This document shows positions 28,532 to 36,545 of a stretch of 64,000 bases of DNA, piece by piece. This DNA is from Terriglobia bacterium (GTDB taxonomy: Bacteria > Acidobacteriota > Terriglobia > Terriglobales > Acidobacteriaceae): assembly GCA_020072585.1 (NCBI GenBank), contig JAIQGL010000033.1, positions 1 through 64,000 of the forward strand. Reading direction: 5' to 3'. The position numbers and the translations under genes are program-made. Below the pieces are notes generated by a model. That model was not told the origin of the DNA and did no database searches. It saw only the letters and a program-made list of their open reading frames with translations. Position 1 is the first letter of the stretch. Each line of letters opens with the position of its first letter.

Positions 28532-29413
28532 ATGGAAGAGCAATTCAGCAATAATTGGCACTACTGGCACAACTACCTGGTGGTCTGGACGCGCGATAAA
28601 GCGCCCAAGCTGCTGGTGATCCTTGTCCTGGCCTTCATTTTCGTCCGCCTGCTGAACCTGATCACCCGCAAACTGGTGGCGCTCAGCGAAAAAAGTTCGG
28701 CACATGGGGCCTTGCGGACGCAACAGGTCCGGACCATCACCGGCGTCATTCGCAGCGTGGGCGTCTTTCTGATCATTTTTTTGACGGGCATGTTCGTGCT
28801 GAAAGATGGATTCGCCATTGACATTGCACCTCTGCTGGCCAGCGCCGGAATCGCCGGACTGGCAATCGGTTTTGGGGCGCAGACCATGGTGAAGGACGTC
28901 ATCAACGGTTTTTTTATTCTGGTGGAAAATCAGTACGAGGTGGGTGACACAATTCGCGCTGCCGGCGTGAGCGGAACTGTGGAAGAAATTACCATGCGCC
29001 GGACAACACTGCGCGACGGAGACGGTACGCTGCACATCGTGCCCAACGGCGCTATCCAGATTGTGAGCAATACCACGCGTGACTGGTCACAGGTGACGCT
29101 GCATGTGGCCGCCGACTATAGCGAAAACAGTGACCGCGTAGTTGAGTTGCTACAGGAGGTGGCAAAGGAATTTTTTAACGACCCCGCGTTCAAAGATGAC
29201 GTGGTTGCTGAACCCCAGGTACCCGGCATTGAGCGGGTGCGAGGGCATGAAGTGGATTACCTCATGCTGATAAAAGTCCGGCCGGGAAAGCAGTACGGCG
29301 TGGCGCGTGAGTTGCGGCGCAGGATCAAGGTTTGCTTCGAGAAGAGCGGCATCAAAACCGGAGCCCCGGCGCAAGTGGTCATCGGACGATTGCCGGATGT
29401 GGACAACAAATAG
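28532..29413 (+). CDS. MscS-family mechanosensitive channel
   Basis: 293 residues. Three membrane helices are followed by the MscS pore-lining helix and beta domain: LLASAGIAGLAIGFGAQTMVKDVINGFF, then GDTIRAAGVSGTVEEITMRRTTLRDGDGTLHIVPNG in adjoining blocks. The soluble C-terminal alpha/beta cage follows. The channel should open under membrane tension to release solutes on hypo-osmotic shock. The SDR gene follows 12 bases later, so they may share a transcript. Confidence 0.9.
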   Translation: MEEQFSNNWHYWHNYLVVWTRDKAPKLLVILVLAFIFVRLLNLITRKLVALSEKSSAHGALRTQQVRTITGVIRSVGVFLIIFLTGMFVLKDGFAIDIAPLLASAGIAGLAIGFGAQTMVKDVINGFFILVENQYEVGDTIRAAGVSGTVEEITMRRTTLRDGDGTLHIVPNGAIQIVSNTTRDWSQVTLHVAADYSENSDRVVELLQEVAKEFFNDPAFKDDVVAEPQVPGIERVRGHEVDYLMLIKVRPGKQYGVARELRRRIKVCFEKSGIKTGAPAQVVIGRLPDVDNK

Positions 29414-29425
29414 TCAGGAGGCCGA

Positions 29426-30214
29426 ATGGATCTGGGTCTGAAAGGCCGCGGTGTGATCGTGGCGGCGTCAAGCCAGGGGATTGGATTTGCGACTGCCGAA
29501 GCATTCGCCCGCGAAGGCGCGCAGGTCGCCATGTGCGCACGCACGGAAAAGACCTTGATGGAAGCCGCTGATAAAGTCCGCAGCCAGACCGGCGCGGAAG
29601 TTTACGCTGAAGCTTTGGACGTGACTGACGCTTCCGCAGTCCAGAAGTTTACCGAACAGGTGGCCAAGCGCTTTGGCCGGATCGACGTTTGCGTGGCCAA
29701 TGCAGGCGGCCCGCCGGCAAAAAATTTCCTCTCCATCCTGCCTGACGAATGGCGCAGGGCCGTGGACCTGAATCTGATGAGCACCGTGTACCTGGCCAAA
29801 GCCGTAATTCCTTATATGCAGCGCCATCGCTGGGGAAGGATCATCACCATTACTTCCATTTCAGTGAAACAGCCCATTGCCGACCTGGTCCTTTCGAACT
29901 CCGTACGCGCCGCGGTGGTGGGTCTGGTAAAGAGTCTTTCGAACGAGTTCGGCAAAGACGGGATACTGGTCAACAACGTGGCTCCCGGCTACACGGCGAC
30001 GGAACGTTTACAGGAGCTGGCCCAGATCCGCGCTTTGGCCGCAGGCAGCGGACAGCAACAGGTTTATGATGCATGGGCCTCTGAAACGCCGGTCAAACGC
30101 CTGGGCGATCCCAAAGAAATTGCGGACGTGATCGTGTGGCTGGCGTCGGAGCGCGCTTCGTACGTGACCGGCCAGACCATCTTGGCGGATGGCGGAATCT
30201 ACCGTGGGCTTTAG
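29426..30214 (+). CDS. atypical short-chain dehydrogenase-like protein
   Basis: 262 residues of the SDR Rossmann fold. The cofactor loop is VAASSQGIGFATA, and VANAGGPP and VNNVAPGYTATERL fit the FabG-like classical group, as does the ending ILADGGIYRGL. The catalytic serine is present (TITSISVKQ), but where Tyr-x-x-x-Lys should lie the sequence is LSNSVRAAVV, without Tyr or Lys. A subgroup of FabG-annotated proteins shares this LSNxxR form. Ordinary ketoreductase activity is therefore doubtful. Confidence 0.85.
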   Translation: MDLGLKGRGVIVAASSQGIGFATAEAFAREGAQVAMCARTEKTLMEAADKVRSQTGAEVYAEALDVTDASAVQKFTEQVAKRFGRIDVCVANAGGPPAKNFLSILPDEWRRAVDLNLMSTVYLAKAVIPYMQRHRWGRIITITSISVKQPIADLVLSNSVRAAVVGLVKSLSNEFGKDGILVNNVAPGYTATERLQELAQIRALAAGSGQQQVYDAWASETPVKRLGDPKEIADVIVWLASERASYVTGQTILADGGIYRGL

Positions 30215-30325
30215 TACAGGTGGCCGGACATACAATTTCTAAAATCGAGCTTCGACCGCTAAAAATGGGCTTGTGCCACCCTTCCGTGACATCTGGGAAG
30301 GCGTGAAAGAGCATCTCATCACAAG

Positions 30326-30973
30326 ATGGCGGTCCTGGGTGTCATTCTTATCGCGGCTGCCGCGTTGTGCATCGCGTGGTATTCCGTTTCCCTGCGCCGC
30401 AAACGCCATAAGGCGAACGAGGTCCTGCATTGGATCCAGTCAGCGCTGGCTGGGCGCGGCCATGTGGTCGGCATCTCCTGGATCACGCCCTCATGTTTTC
30501 GCGTTCCTCTGCGGCTTACCTGCGGCGTGTTTCATCGCGCATGGGTGCTGGTGGAGCTGCACGGCCAGCAGACCCCGGTGCAATGGCTTTTCAACAAAAT
30601 CATGGCCCGGCGCCAGCTCCTTACTTTCCAGGCCGACCTTGATTGTCCTCCGGCGTTCTCTCTGTATATCCAGAATTTCCGCTGGTTCGCTCGCAGCAGC
30701 CGTAAAGCTCATATGCATCAGCCGGGCTGGAGGTTTGAACACCTGCCACCCGTGATGATCAGCACCCGGCCCAACAACCAGAAAGAAATAGCCGCGGCCA
30801 TGACGTCGCTCAGCAAGAGCGAAAACGGCGACTTCCTGGAGGTCAGCTTCCAGCACCGCTCGCCCCATTTTTCCGCCACACTGCCGTTGGAAGCGCTTGC
30901 CCCCGGCTCCCCGGCGCACACATACATGCTGGACACGATGAGAGAGCTGGCCGGCAACGCGAGAGTTTTTTAG
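30326..30973 (+). CDS. membrane-anchored protein of unknown function
   Basis: 215 residues. One N-terminal membrane helix (about 2-20) and a basic stretch (RRKRHK) suggest an N-out anchor with a cytoplasmic domain. The soluble part is mixed alpha/beta with no motif I recognise. It lies 111 bases after the SDR gene, with no strong ribosome site visible. The convergent knottin-peptide cluster follows. Confidence 0.6.
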   Translation: MAVLGVILIAAAALCIAWYSVSLRRKRHKANEVLHWIQSALAGRGHVVGISWITPSCFRVPLRLTCGVFHRAWVLVELHGQQTPVQWLFNKIMARRQLLTFQADLDCPPAFSLYIQNFRWFARSSRKAHMHQPGWRFEHLPPVMISTRPNNQKEIAAAMTSLSKSENGDFLEVSFQHRSPHFSATLPLEALAPGSPAHTYMLDTMRELAGNARVF

Positions 30974-30976
30974 ACA

Positions 30977-31101
30977 AACCGCTTAGGAGTTATCTCGCCC
31001 AGAGTTCATCCTGCTCCTGATGTAGCACCACTCAGCGCGTGTCCGGCTTCATTTTTTCTTTCAAAACCGCTTGAGAGTTACCGCGCTTCCTTTGCCTGTT
31101 G
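30977..31101. repeat. short direct repeat downstream of the peptide array
   Basis: AACCGCTTAGGAGTTATC (30977-30994) and AACCGCTTGAGAGTTACC (31065-31082) are related 18-base words, with no gene between them. They may be remnants of a further peptide-array unit or part of the array's 3' end. Confidence 0.4.
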
Positions 31102-31332
31102 CTATTTCCCTGAAGGCACGGCCCCGGCCAGCTTCGTCGTACAAAATGCGGTGGTCGGTGTGGTAAAGGAACAGACGCAATTGGAGGTAGGACAAGGCTG
31201 GGTGGCGCTGCAACTGCCGCCGCAGGTAAATCCGTTGACGCCGCTCCGCAACTGCGCTGCGGAAACCGTCCCTGCGCACAGAACAGCAACAGCGATGACC
31301 GCAAATGACAGGTTCTGGATCTTCCTCTTCAT
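31102..31332 (-). CDS. secreted six-cysteine knottin-like peptide, array member 5
   Basis: 76 residues, last in transcription order. A signal peptide ends TVSA before AQLRSGVNG. Mature cysteines follow the spacing C-x3-C-x5-C-x4-C-x1-C-x9-C (CGGSC, then QPC, NCVC and FC), within the range of inhibitor-cystine-knot peptides. AAAGGAG lies before the ATG. The leader is close to the other four members, while the mature part differs except at the cysteines and the Gly next to the first. Function unknown; an inhibitor, toxin or signalling peptide is possible. Confidence 0.8.
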   Translation of the reverse strand: MKRKIQNLSFAVIAVAVLCAGTVSAAQLRSGVNGFTCGGSCSATQPCPTSNCVCSFTTPTTAFCTTKLAGAVPSGK

Positions 31333-31376
31333 GGCTTAATCTCCTTTCAGCTACAAAACCGGGAACGGCGGGACCG

Positions 31377-31607
31377 CTACTTGATCACGGATGCGCCGGG
31401 GATGGGATGCGACGAACAAAACGGACTGCCCGTTTCCATGGGGAATATGCAGAGGCATCCTGTGCGGCAGGGATTGTTGACACCGCAGCTGCCGCCACAG
31501 GTGGCCGAGCCTTTCGCGTCGCTCCGCAACTGCCGCGCCGAAACAGTTCCGGCGCAGAGAACACCAAGGACCACTGCGGTAAAGAACATTGATTTGATCT
31601 TCTTCAT
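31377..31607 (-). CDS. secreted six-cysteine knottin-like peptide, array member 4
   Basis: 76 residues. The leader ends GVLCAGTVSARQLR, with predicted signal peptidase I cleavage after VSA. Cysteine spacing is C-x3-C-x5-C-x3-C-x1-C-x10-C. A strong AAGGAGG site precedes the ATG. It starts 55 bases after the stop of member 3. The cysteine in the leader is replaced by Phe in members 1 and 2, so a lipoprotein is unlikely. Confidence 0.82.
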   Translation of the reverse strand: MKKIKSMFFTAVVLGVLCAGTVSARQLRSDAKGSATCGGSCGVNNPCRTGCLCIFPMETGSPFCSSHPIPGASVIK

Positions 31608-31662
31608 GATTGCTTTCCTCCTTGTTCCAGGATCGAAAAGTCCCGGACCGAACGGCGACTGG

Positions 31663-31896
31663 CTATCTAGCCGGCTTGGCTGCAATAAACCCGCATACGC
31701 CTGTGGTGGCGCTGGGGTTGTTGAAGACGCATCCGCAGCCCAGAACGTTGGGGCAGGGTTGTGTCTTGCTGCAGAAATGGTGCTGGCAAGTTGTGTCCTG
31801 AGCATTCAGAGACAACTGGTGAGCGGAAACCGTTCCCGCGCACAGCACAGCCATCACAAGTGTTGTCAGCAATGAGAATTGAATGGTCTTTTTCAT
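31663..31896 (-). CDS. secreted six-cysteine knottin-like peptide, array member 3
   Basis: 77 residues. The leader contains MAVLCAGTVSAHQL. Cysteine spacing is C-x4-C-x5-C-x5-C-x1-C-x11-C, the most expanded of the five. AGAGGA lies before the ATG, and the gap from member 2 is 28 bases. The mature part is rich in His and Gln early (CQHHFC), unlike its neighbours, and so shows the most divergent loops. Confidence 0.82.
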   Translation of the reverse strand: MKKTIQFSLLTTLVMAVLCAGTVSAHQLSLNAQDTTCQHHFCSKTQPCPNVLGCGCVFNNPSATTGVCGFIAAKPAR

Positions 31897-31924
31897 AAAT
31901 GATCCTCTTTCACGCGAGCCCAGT

Positions 31925-32161
31925 TTATTTTGCTGGGGATTGGAGTCCCGTTGGATGCGACAGGCAGGCTCCAGTTGTTGATTCCAGAGGAAAAGCGCAG
32001 ACGCACCCGGTGGCGCAAGGGTTCGTGCTGCTGCAGGTGCCACGACAGGCGGCAAAGCCCTTTGCCTCATTCCGCAACTGGCGGGCAGAGACGGTTCCCG
32101 CAAAGAGAACAGCCATAACAATCGTTGAGAGCAATGTGGATTTGAGTATTTTCTTGCCCAT
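31925..32161 (-). CDS. secreted six-cysteine knottin-like peptide, array member 2
   Basis: 78 residues starting at the ATG preceded by AAGGAG; an upstream in-frame ATG at 32179 is less well placed. The leader contains MAVLFAGTVSARQLR. Spacing is C-x3-C-x5-C-x3-C-x1-C-x10-C (CRGTC, NPC, GCVC, AC). Its leader and C-terminal tail (GLQSPAK) are very close to member 1 (GLKPPAK), pointing to a recent duplication. Confidence 0.83.
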   Translation of the reverse strand: MGKKILKSTLLSTIVMAVLFAGTVSARQLRNEAKGFAACRGTCSSTNPCATGCVCAFPLESTTGACLSHPTGLQSPAK

Positions 32162-32218
32162 GGTTCGCTCCTTTTTCAAATGACAACGCTCGACGATGAA
32201 ACAAGACCTTCGTTTCAG

Positions 32219-32455
32219 TTACTTTGCCGGAGGTTTAAGTCCAGGTGGGTCCTTGACACAGCCGCCGGAGGTAGCTCCGGTAGGAATAAAGCAGAAGCAG
32301 GGACCGCTGCAAGCCACCGTGGCGCTGCAAACGCCTCGGCAAAACTGAATAGAGGCTGGGTGGTCCCGCAACTGGCGGGCAGAAACCGTTCCCGCAAAGA
32401 GAACGGCTGTAACTACGGTTGCAAGCAATGTGGGTTTCATTAATTTCTTGCCCAT
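32219..32455 (-). CDS. secreted six-cysteine knottin-like peptide, array member 1
   Basis: 78 residues, first of the array, starting 18 bases after the stop of the thioredoxin-like gene and preceded by AAAGGAGAG. The leader contains TAVLFAGTVSARQLR. Spacing is C-x3-C-x5-C-x3-C-x1-C-x10-C (CRGVC, VAC, PCFC, GC). With the thioredoxin-like gene it likely forms one transcript: the gaps between the six genes are 18, 57, 28, 55 and 44 bases. Confidence 0.83.
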   Translation of the reverse strand: MGKKLMKPTLLATVVTAVLFAGTVSARQLRDHPASIQFCRGVCSATVACSGPCFCFIPTGATSGGCVKDPPGLKPPAK

Positions 32456-32473
32456 GATCGCTCTCCTTTAAAA

Positions 32474-33055
32474 TTACAGGGCCGGAGAACGGCCCTGAGC
32501 ATTCACGGCAGTCTTGCTGTCGGCAAGGCGCTGTTTCAGGTCGGCCACGGCGGAGTCATTCAAGACCCCCGTCCAGACCTTTTCCACTTTCCCAGCGCGA
32601 TCAACCAGGATTGTCTGCGGCGTCAGTTGAAAGCGGTAGTTCACCACTGCCTGGGGGTCGACCTTCAAAAAAACCGGCAGCCCTGTGAGCTGGTGCTGCG
32701 ATAGAAACGGAGCTGTTGAAGTTGAAGTCACATCCACGCCCACCGGACGGACCACTGAGCGGTCAAGCGAGGAAATCACCTGCTCCCACTTTGGCCAATT
32801 TTGCTCACAGAAGGCGCACGTTGGAGAAAAAACCAGTACCAGGACTTTCCGCGGGTCTTTTCCGTAGAGCACCTCAACCGGCTTGCCGTCGGGGTCAAAG
32901 CCCCGCAGGTCGGGCATCTGCGTGCCTGCCGCTGCCTCCAGAGTAGGTGGGGGCAGCGAAAGCTGGGCTTTCAGCTGCCTGTTCTGGCGAATCAGGGCGA
33001 TGTTCGCTGCCAGCAACACAACGCAACAAAACGAAACTGCAACGTTCCACTTCAC
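32474..33055 (-). CDS. membrane-anchored TlpA/thioredoxin-like protein
   Basis: 193 residues from GTG 33055; an in-frame GTG at 33088 is an alternative. One N-terminal membrane helix (about 4-22) is followed by a periplasmic thioredoxin fold. The active site is SPTCAFCEQNW (C80, C83), and the cis-proline strand is FQLTPQTILVD. TlpA-type proteins reduce or rearrange disulfides outside the cytoplasm. It immediately precedes five genes for disulfide-rich peptides on the same strand, so a role in their folding or reduction is a reasonable inference. Confidence 0.85.
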   Translation of the reverse strand: MKWNVAVSFCCVVLLAANIALIRQNRQLKAQLSLPPPTLEAAAGTQMPDLRGFDPDGKPVEVLYGKDPRKVLVLVFSPTCAFCEQNWPKWEQVISSLDRSVVRPVGVDVTSTSTAPFLSQHQLTGLPVFLKVDPQAVVNYRFQLTPQTILVDRAGKVEKVWTGVLNDSAVADLKQRLADSKTAVNAQGRSPAL

Positions 33056-33407
33056 ATTTGCCTCTTCAGGGAGCGGCGGAACACGCACGCGCCAGTCTCT
33101 ACCGCCCGAATCTTAACAAACTATGTGTTCCCCCGAACCGCACAGGGCAGAGATTTCTAACATTGAAAGTTTCAAATTGGTACCAAGCACAGCGGGCTCA
33201 AACGAGCCGCCGCGGCCCCCACACAGTGACTTTTTCCCTAATCAAAATCAATGAGAGGTGTGCTGTTTTGATCAGGGAATCCAGTGCGTTACCTTTGTCA
33301 TGCACCCTTGGGAAAGCGATTACACAACTATTACAATCCGCGCGGTTCGCGGCTGCTAGGCTTGAATCGAATACTAAGGAAGATCGAACCACCAAGGGAG
33401 CACACAG
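33056..33407. promoter_or_regulatory. divergent regulatory region with a palindrome
   Basis: This stretch separates the thioredoxin-peptide operon (leftward) from the desaturase gene (rightward). TTGAAA-G-TTTCAA at 33163-33175 is a 13-base palindrome that could be an operator for either side. AAGGGAG at 33394-33400 is the desaturase ribosome site. No gene is seen inside. Confidence 0.4.
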
Positions 33408-34304
33408 GTGAATTTTTTCAAGCGTGACAGGACATTTCGTGAGCCGATCAGCAAGCTCACCACTTTTTTCATGACAGCGTTTCACGTCGGCGCAATCGCC
33501 GCACTTTTCATGTTTACCTGGAAGGCCTTTTTCATCGCGATGATACTGTGGTGGGTTGCCGGCAGTCTGGGAATTGGCATAGCGTATCACCGGCTGCTCA
33601 CGCATCGCGGCTTCAAGACCTATAAATGGTTCGAATATTTCATTACCATCTGCGCCACGCTGGCGCTGGAAGGCGGACCATTCTTCTGGGTGGCGACGCA
33701 CCGCGTGCACCATCAGAATACTGACGTGGAAGGCGACCCGCATTCACCGCGCGATGGCGGCTTCTGGTCCCATATGGGCTGGATCATGACCGGGCGCACG
33801 CTGCACAACCATTCCTCCGCGCTTCTGCCTTACATCCCCGATCTGCGCAAAGACAAGTTCCACACCTTTATCAGCAAGTGGCATTGGGTCCCCATCACCG
33901 TGCTAGGTCTGGTGCTGCTGGCTGTGGGCGGCTGGTCTGTGATGTTGTGGGGCATTTTCTTCCGCACAGTCATGGGGCTCCACTTTACCTGGCTGGTGAA
34001 TTCAGCCACGCATATGTGGGGAACGCAACGTTTTCTGACCGGAGACACTTCCAAGAACAGCTTCTGGGTGGCAATCCTGACGTTTGGCGAAGGCTGGCAC
34101 AATAACCACCACGCCCACCCACAGGCCGCGCGCCACGGACTCGCCTGGTATGAAATCGATTTGAACTGGTATGGAATCTGCGCGCTGCGCGCTTTGGGCC
34201 TGATTTGGGATGTGAAAGCGCCCAAGCTCAAAGACGCCATCAAGCTCAAACCAACCAAAGTGCCGCTGGAAACGTTTTCCTCGACAGCTTCAGGCGACGA
34301 CTAA
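33408..34304 (+). CDS. acyl-CoA/acyl-lipid delta-9-type fatty acid desaturase
   Basis: 298 residues of the membrane di-iron desaturase family. The three histidine boxes are HRLLTH (near residue 62), HRVHHQ (near 98) and HNNHH (near 230). Four membrane helices surround them. It should introduce a cis double bond into a saturated acyl chain to adjust membrane fluidity. It starts with GTG after a well-spaced AAGGGAG. The electron donor gene is not nearby. Confidence 0.92.
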   Translation: MNFFKRDRTFREPISKLTTFFMTAFHVGAIAALFMFTWKAFFIAMILWWVAGSLGIGIAYHRLLTHRGFKTYKWFEYFITICATLALEGGPFFWVATHRVHHQNTDVEGDPHSPRDGGFWSHMGWIMTGRTLHNHSSALLPYIPDLRKDKFHTFISKWHWVPITVLGLVLLAVGGWSVMLWGIFFRTVMGLHFTWLVNSATHMWGTQRFLTGDTSKNSFWVAILTFGEGWHNNHHAHPQAARHGLAWYEIDLNWYGICALRALGLIWDVKAPKLKDAIKLKPTKVPLETFSSTASGDD

Positions 34305-34314
34305 AACTCGGGGT

Positions 34315-34371
34315 CTTGGTACTTGGTATTTGGCCGAGTCGAAATTAGGCACAGTCAAGCCAAGTACCAAG
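34315..34371. repeat. dispersed palindromic element upstream of the histidine kinase
   Basis: CTTGGTACTTGG (34315-34326) is inverted as CCAAGTACCAAG (34360-34371). The 20 bases at 34316-34335 are the exact reverse complement of 4131-4150, next to scpB. It lies between the desaturase gene and the sensor kinase gene. Confidence 0.7.
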
Positions 34372-34449
34372 TTCCAGATACCAATGAACTTCGATTCAAT
34401 CCTTCCTTCTTCCTGAGCGGCTGCATCCTTTACAATTTCCTCAGCTACC

Positions 34450-35355
34450 ATGCGCATCAGAAGCAGCGCCAGGACAATCGCATTCTTCATAACATTGGGC
34501 TCATGCCTGGTGGCGCTGACCATTTACCTGAACATCGTCTGGCTGGTGCACAACTGGCGCAACGTGGTACCGCTGGTCCTGGGCATCATCTTCTTCAGCC
34601 TGATCATTGCCGGGCTTGTGCTCTATACGATTTTTCTGGTCCGGGAGATCCGTAGAAGCGAGCAGCAGGACAGCTTTCTGAACGCGGTAACGCATGAGCT
34701 GAAAACGCCGATCACTTCGATTCGTCTTTACCTGCAAACCCTGGAGCGACGCACGCTCAGTGAGGACCAGCGCCGCGAGTTCTACCGCCTGATGCTGGAT
34801 GACGCGGACCGCCTGATGGGCACGGTGGAACAGGTACTGCGCGCGGGAGAGATCCGCCAGCACCGCGCCCGCCGCCACTGGAAGGACGTAAATTTCACCG
34901 CCATCATCGAGGACAGCCTGGAGCTGGCACGGCTGCGCCATGGTCTTTCGACCAATGCGCTGCGTTTCGGGGCCGCGCCGCCCGGTCAGATTACCCTCAT
35001 GGGCGACGCTGACGATTTACGGACGGCCGTGGCGAATCTGATTGAAAACGCAGTGAAGTATTCCGGTAAACACCCCTCGATCACGGTGGATGTGGAAACA
35101 CCAAACATCGATACAGTGGTGCTCCGCGTCCGCGACAATGGCGTGGGCATTCCGCGTAACGAACTCAAGCGCATCTTTAAACGCTTCTACCGCGTGCAAA
35201 GCGGGGCCACAGGACAGGTGAAAGGCACCGGGCTGGGACTATTCATTGTGCGCTCCATCGCGCGCCGCCATGGCGGTGACGCATTTGCTGAGAGCGAAGG
35301 CGAAGGCCGGGGCAGCACATTCACGCTCCGCCTGCCCAGGGTGTATCACGTATGA
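34450..35355 (+). CDS. two-component sensor histidine kinase
   Basis: 301 residues. Two membrane helices (about 10-28 and 40-62) enclose only a short periplasmic loop, so the stimulus may be sensed in the membrane. The dimerisation and phosphotransfer motif is FLNAVTHELKTPI, with His at about 84. The ATPase domain has N box NLIENAVKYS, G1 DNGVGIP, F box IFKRFYRV and G2 GTGLGLFIV. The stop overlaps the start of the response regulator (ATGA), showing translational coupling. Confidence 0.92.
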   Translation: MRIRSSARTIAFFITLGSCLVALTIYLNIVWLVHNWRNVVPLVLGIIFFSLIIAGLVLYTIFLVREIRRSEQQDSFLNAVTHELKTPITSIRLYLQTLERRTLSEDQRREFYRLMLDDADRLMGTVEQVLRAGEIRQHRARRHWKDVNFTAIIEDSLELARLRHGLSTNALRFGAAPPGQITLMGDADDLRTAVANLIENAVKYSGKHPSITVDVETPNIDTVVLRVRDNGVGIPRNELKRIFKRFYRVQSGATGQVKGTGLGLFIVRSIARRHGGDAFAESEGEGRGSTFTLRLPRVYHV

Positions 35356-36077
35356 GCCGCATCCTGGTGGTGGAAGATGAATCGCACATTGCACAGGGTT
35401 TGCGCTTCAACCTTGAGGCGGAAGGCCATGCGGTGGAGATCGCCGGAAGCGGCGAGGACGCGCTACAACGCCTGCTGGAGAAGAATGCGCCTTTTGACCT
35501 GATGCTGCTTGACGTAATGTTGCCGGGTAAGGACGGGTTTACGGTGGCCACCGAGCTTCGCAAGAGACAAAATTTTATTCCCATACTGATGCTTACCGCG
35601 CGTGGGCGCCCTGAGGACGTTCTGCACGGGTTTGAATCCGGTGCGGACGACTACCTGCCCAAGCCATTTAACCTGGATATTCTGGTTGCCCGCGTCGGCG
35701 GCCTGCTACGCCGCAAAAACTGGCTTCAGAATGCTCCCGAGGCCGCACCTCCACCAGCCGACGAGTTCTCCTTTGCCGGCAAGACTGTCGATTTCCAGAA
35801 GCTGCAGTTGCACAACCATGGACAGGTATTTCAACTCACGGTGATGGAAACAGAGCTGCTTCGATACCTTATTCGCAATACCGGACGCCCGGTCGCGCGT
35901 AAAGAGATTCTGGAGAAGGTCTGGGACCTGAAGGAAGATACGGATACGCGAGCCATTGACAACTTCATCGTGCGGTTACGCCGCTATATCGAAAAAGATC
36001 CCACCCAGCCAAAACACCTGCTCACTGTGCGCGGACTGGGATATCAGTTCGTAGCTGAGCCAGAACAACAAAAATAA
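35352..36077 (+). CDS. OmpR/PhoB-family response regulator
   Basis: 241 residues. The receiver domain (about 1-120) has the acidic pair in VVEDE, the phospho-acceptor Asp in LLDVMLPGKDG and the conserved lysine in LPKPF. The DNA-binding winged helix (about 135-235) contains LTVMETELLRYLIRN and TRAIDNFIVRLRRYIEKDP. It is the cognate regulator of the overlapping kinase. Targets are unknown. Confidence 0.94.
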   Translation: MSRILVVEDESHIAQGLRFNLEAEGHAVEIAGSGEDALQRLLEKNAPFDLMLLDVMLPGKDGFTVATELRKRQNFIPILMLTARGRPEDVLHGFESGADDYLPKPFNLDILVARVGGLLRRKNWLQNAPEAAPPPADEFSFAGKTVDFQKLQLHNHGQVFQLTVMETELLRYLIRNTGRPVARKEILEKVWDLKEDTDTRAIDNFIVRLRRYIEKDPTQPKHLLTVRGLGYQFVAEPEQQK

Positions 36078-36545
36078 GAAGCCCACTACCCGCCTTCAAA
36101 AAAATGACAGCACATCAGGCAAGAAATAGAAAACCGCATGCATTGAGGCTGAAAGCGTAAAGATTGAGAGACTGCCGGATGTTTCATTCAGCAGTCCCCT
36201 GGGTAAAAGAAGCTCCTGCTTGGCGGATCTTGGTCAATGCCAACAGCAAGCTATCGCCGCCTCCGCCGGGCAGGGAGTTCCCGTCCGCTTGAGCAACCGC
36301 TTCCGCTTTCCATTTTGAAACTTCTCCAACGTATCGTTTTGGAATTTCGGAAATCGTTTTTTTTCAAACCTTAACCCTTCTCTCGCAAATCCAGCGCACA
36401 ATGTGAGCCGCTGATTTACGGCTGCTGTTGTCCCGATCTGCTTTTTCGCAAACACAGGCTGCGCCACTTTACTCAACTCAACTTCCCGTGACTTGCAGAG
36501 CAATCTGCAAACAAACCCAATACGCAGAAATGAAAGGAAGAAAGC
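36078..36545. other. intergenic stretch without clear features
   Basis: 468 bases with no convincing gene or named element. There is a short GCCG/CGGC hairpin near 36412 and T-rich runs near 36355. It presumably holds the promoter of the di-haem protein gene. Confidence 0.4.

Noticed and set aside
31102-32455. Lipoprotein signal in the knottin-like peptides
   Set aside because: The leader cysteine (VLCAG) is Phe in two members and does not fit a lipobox, whereas VSA fits signal peptidase I in all.
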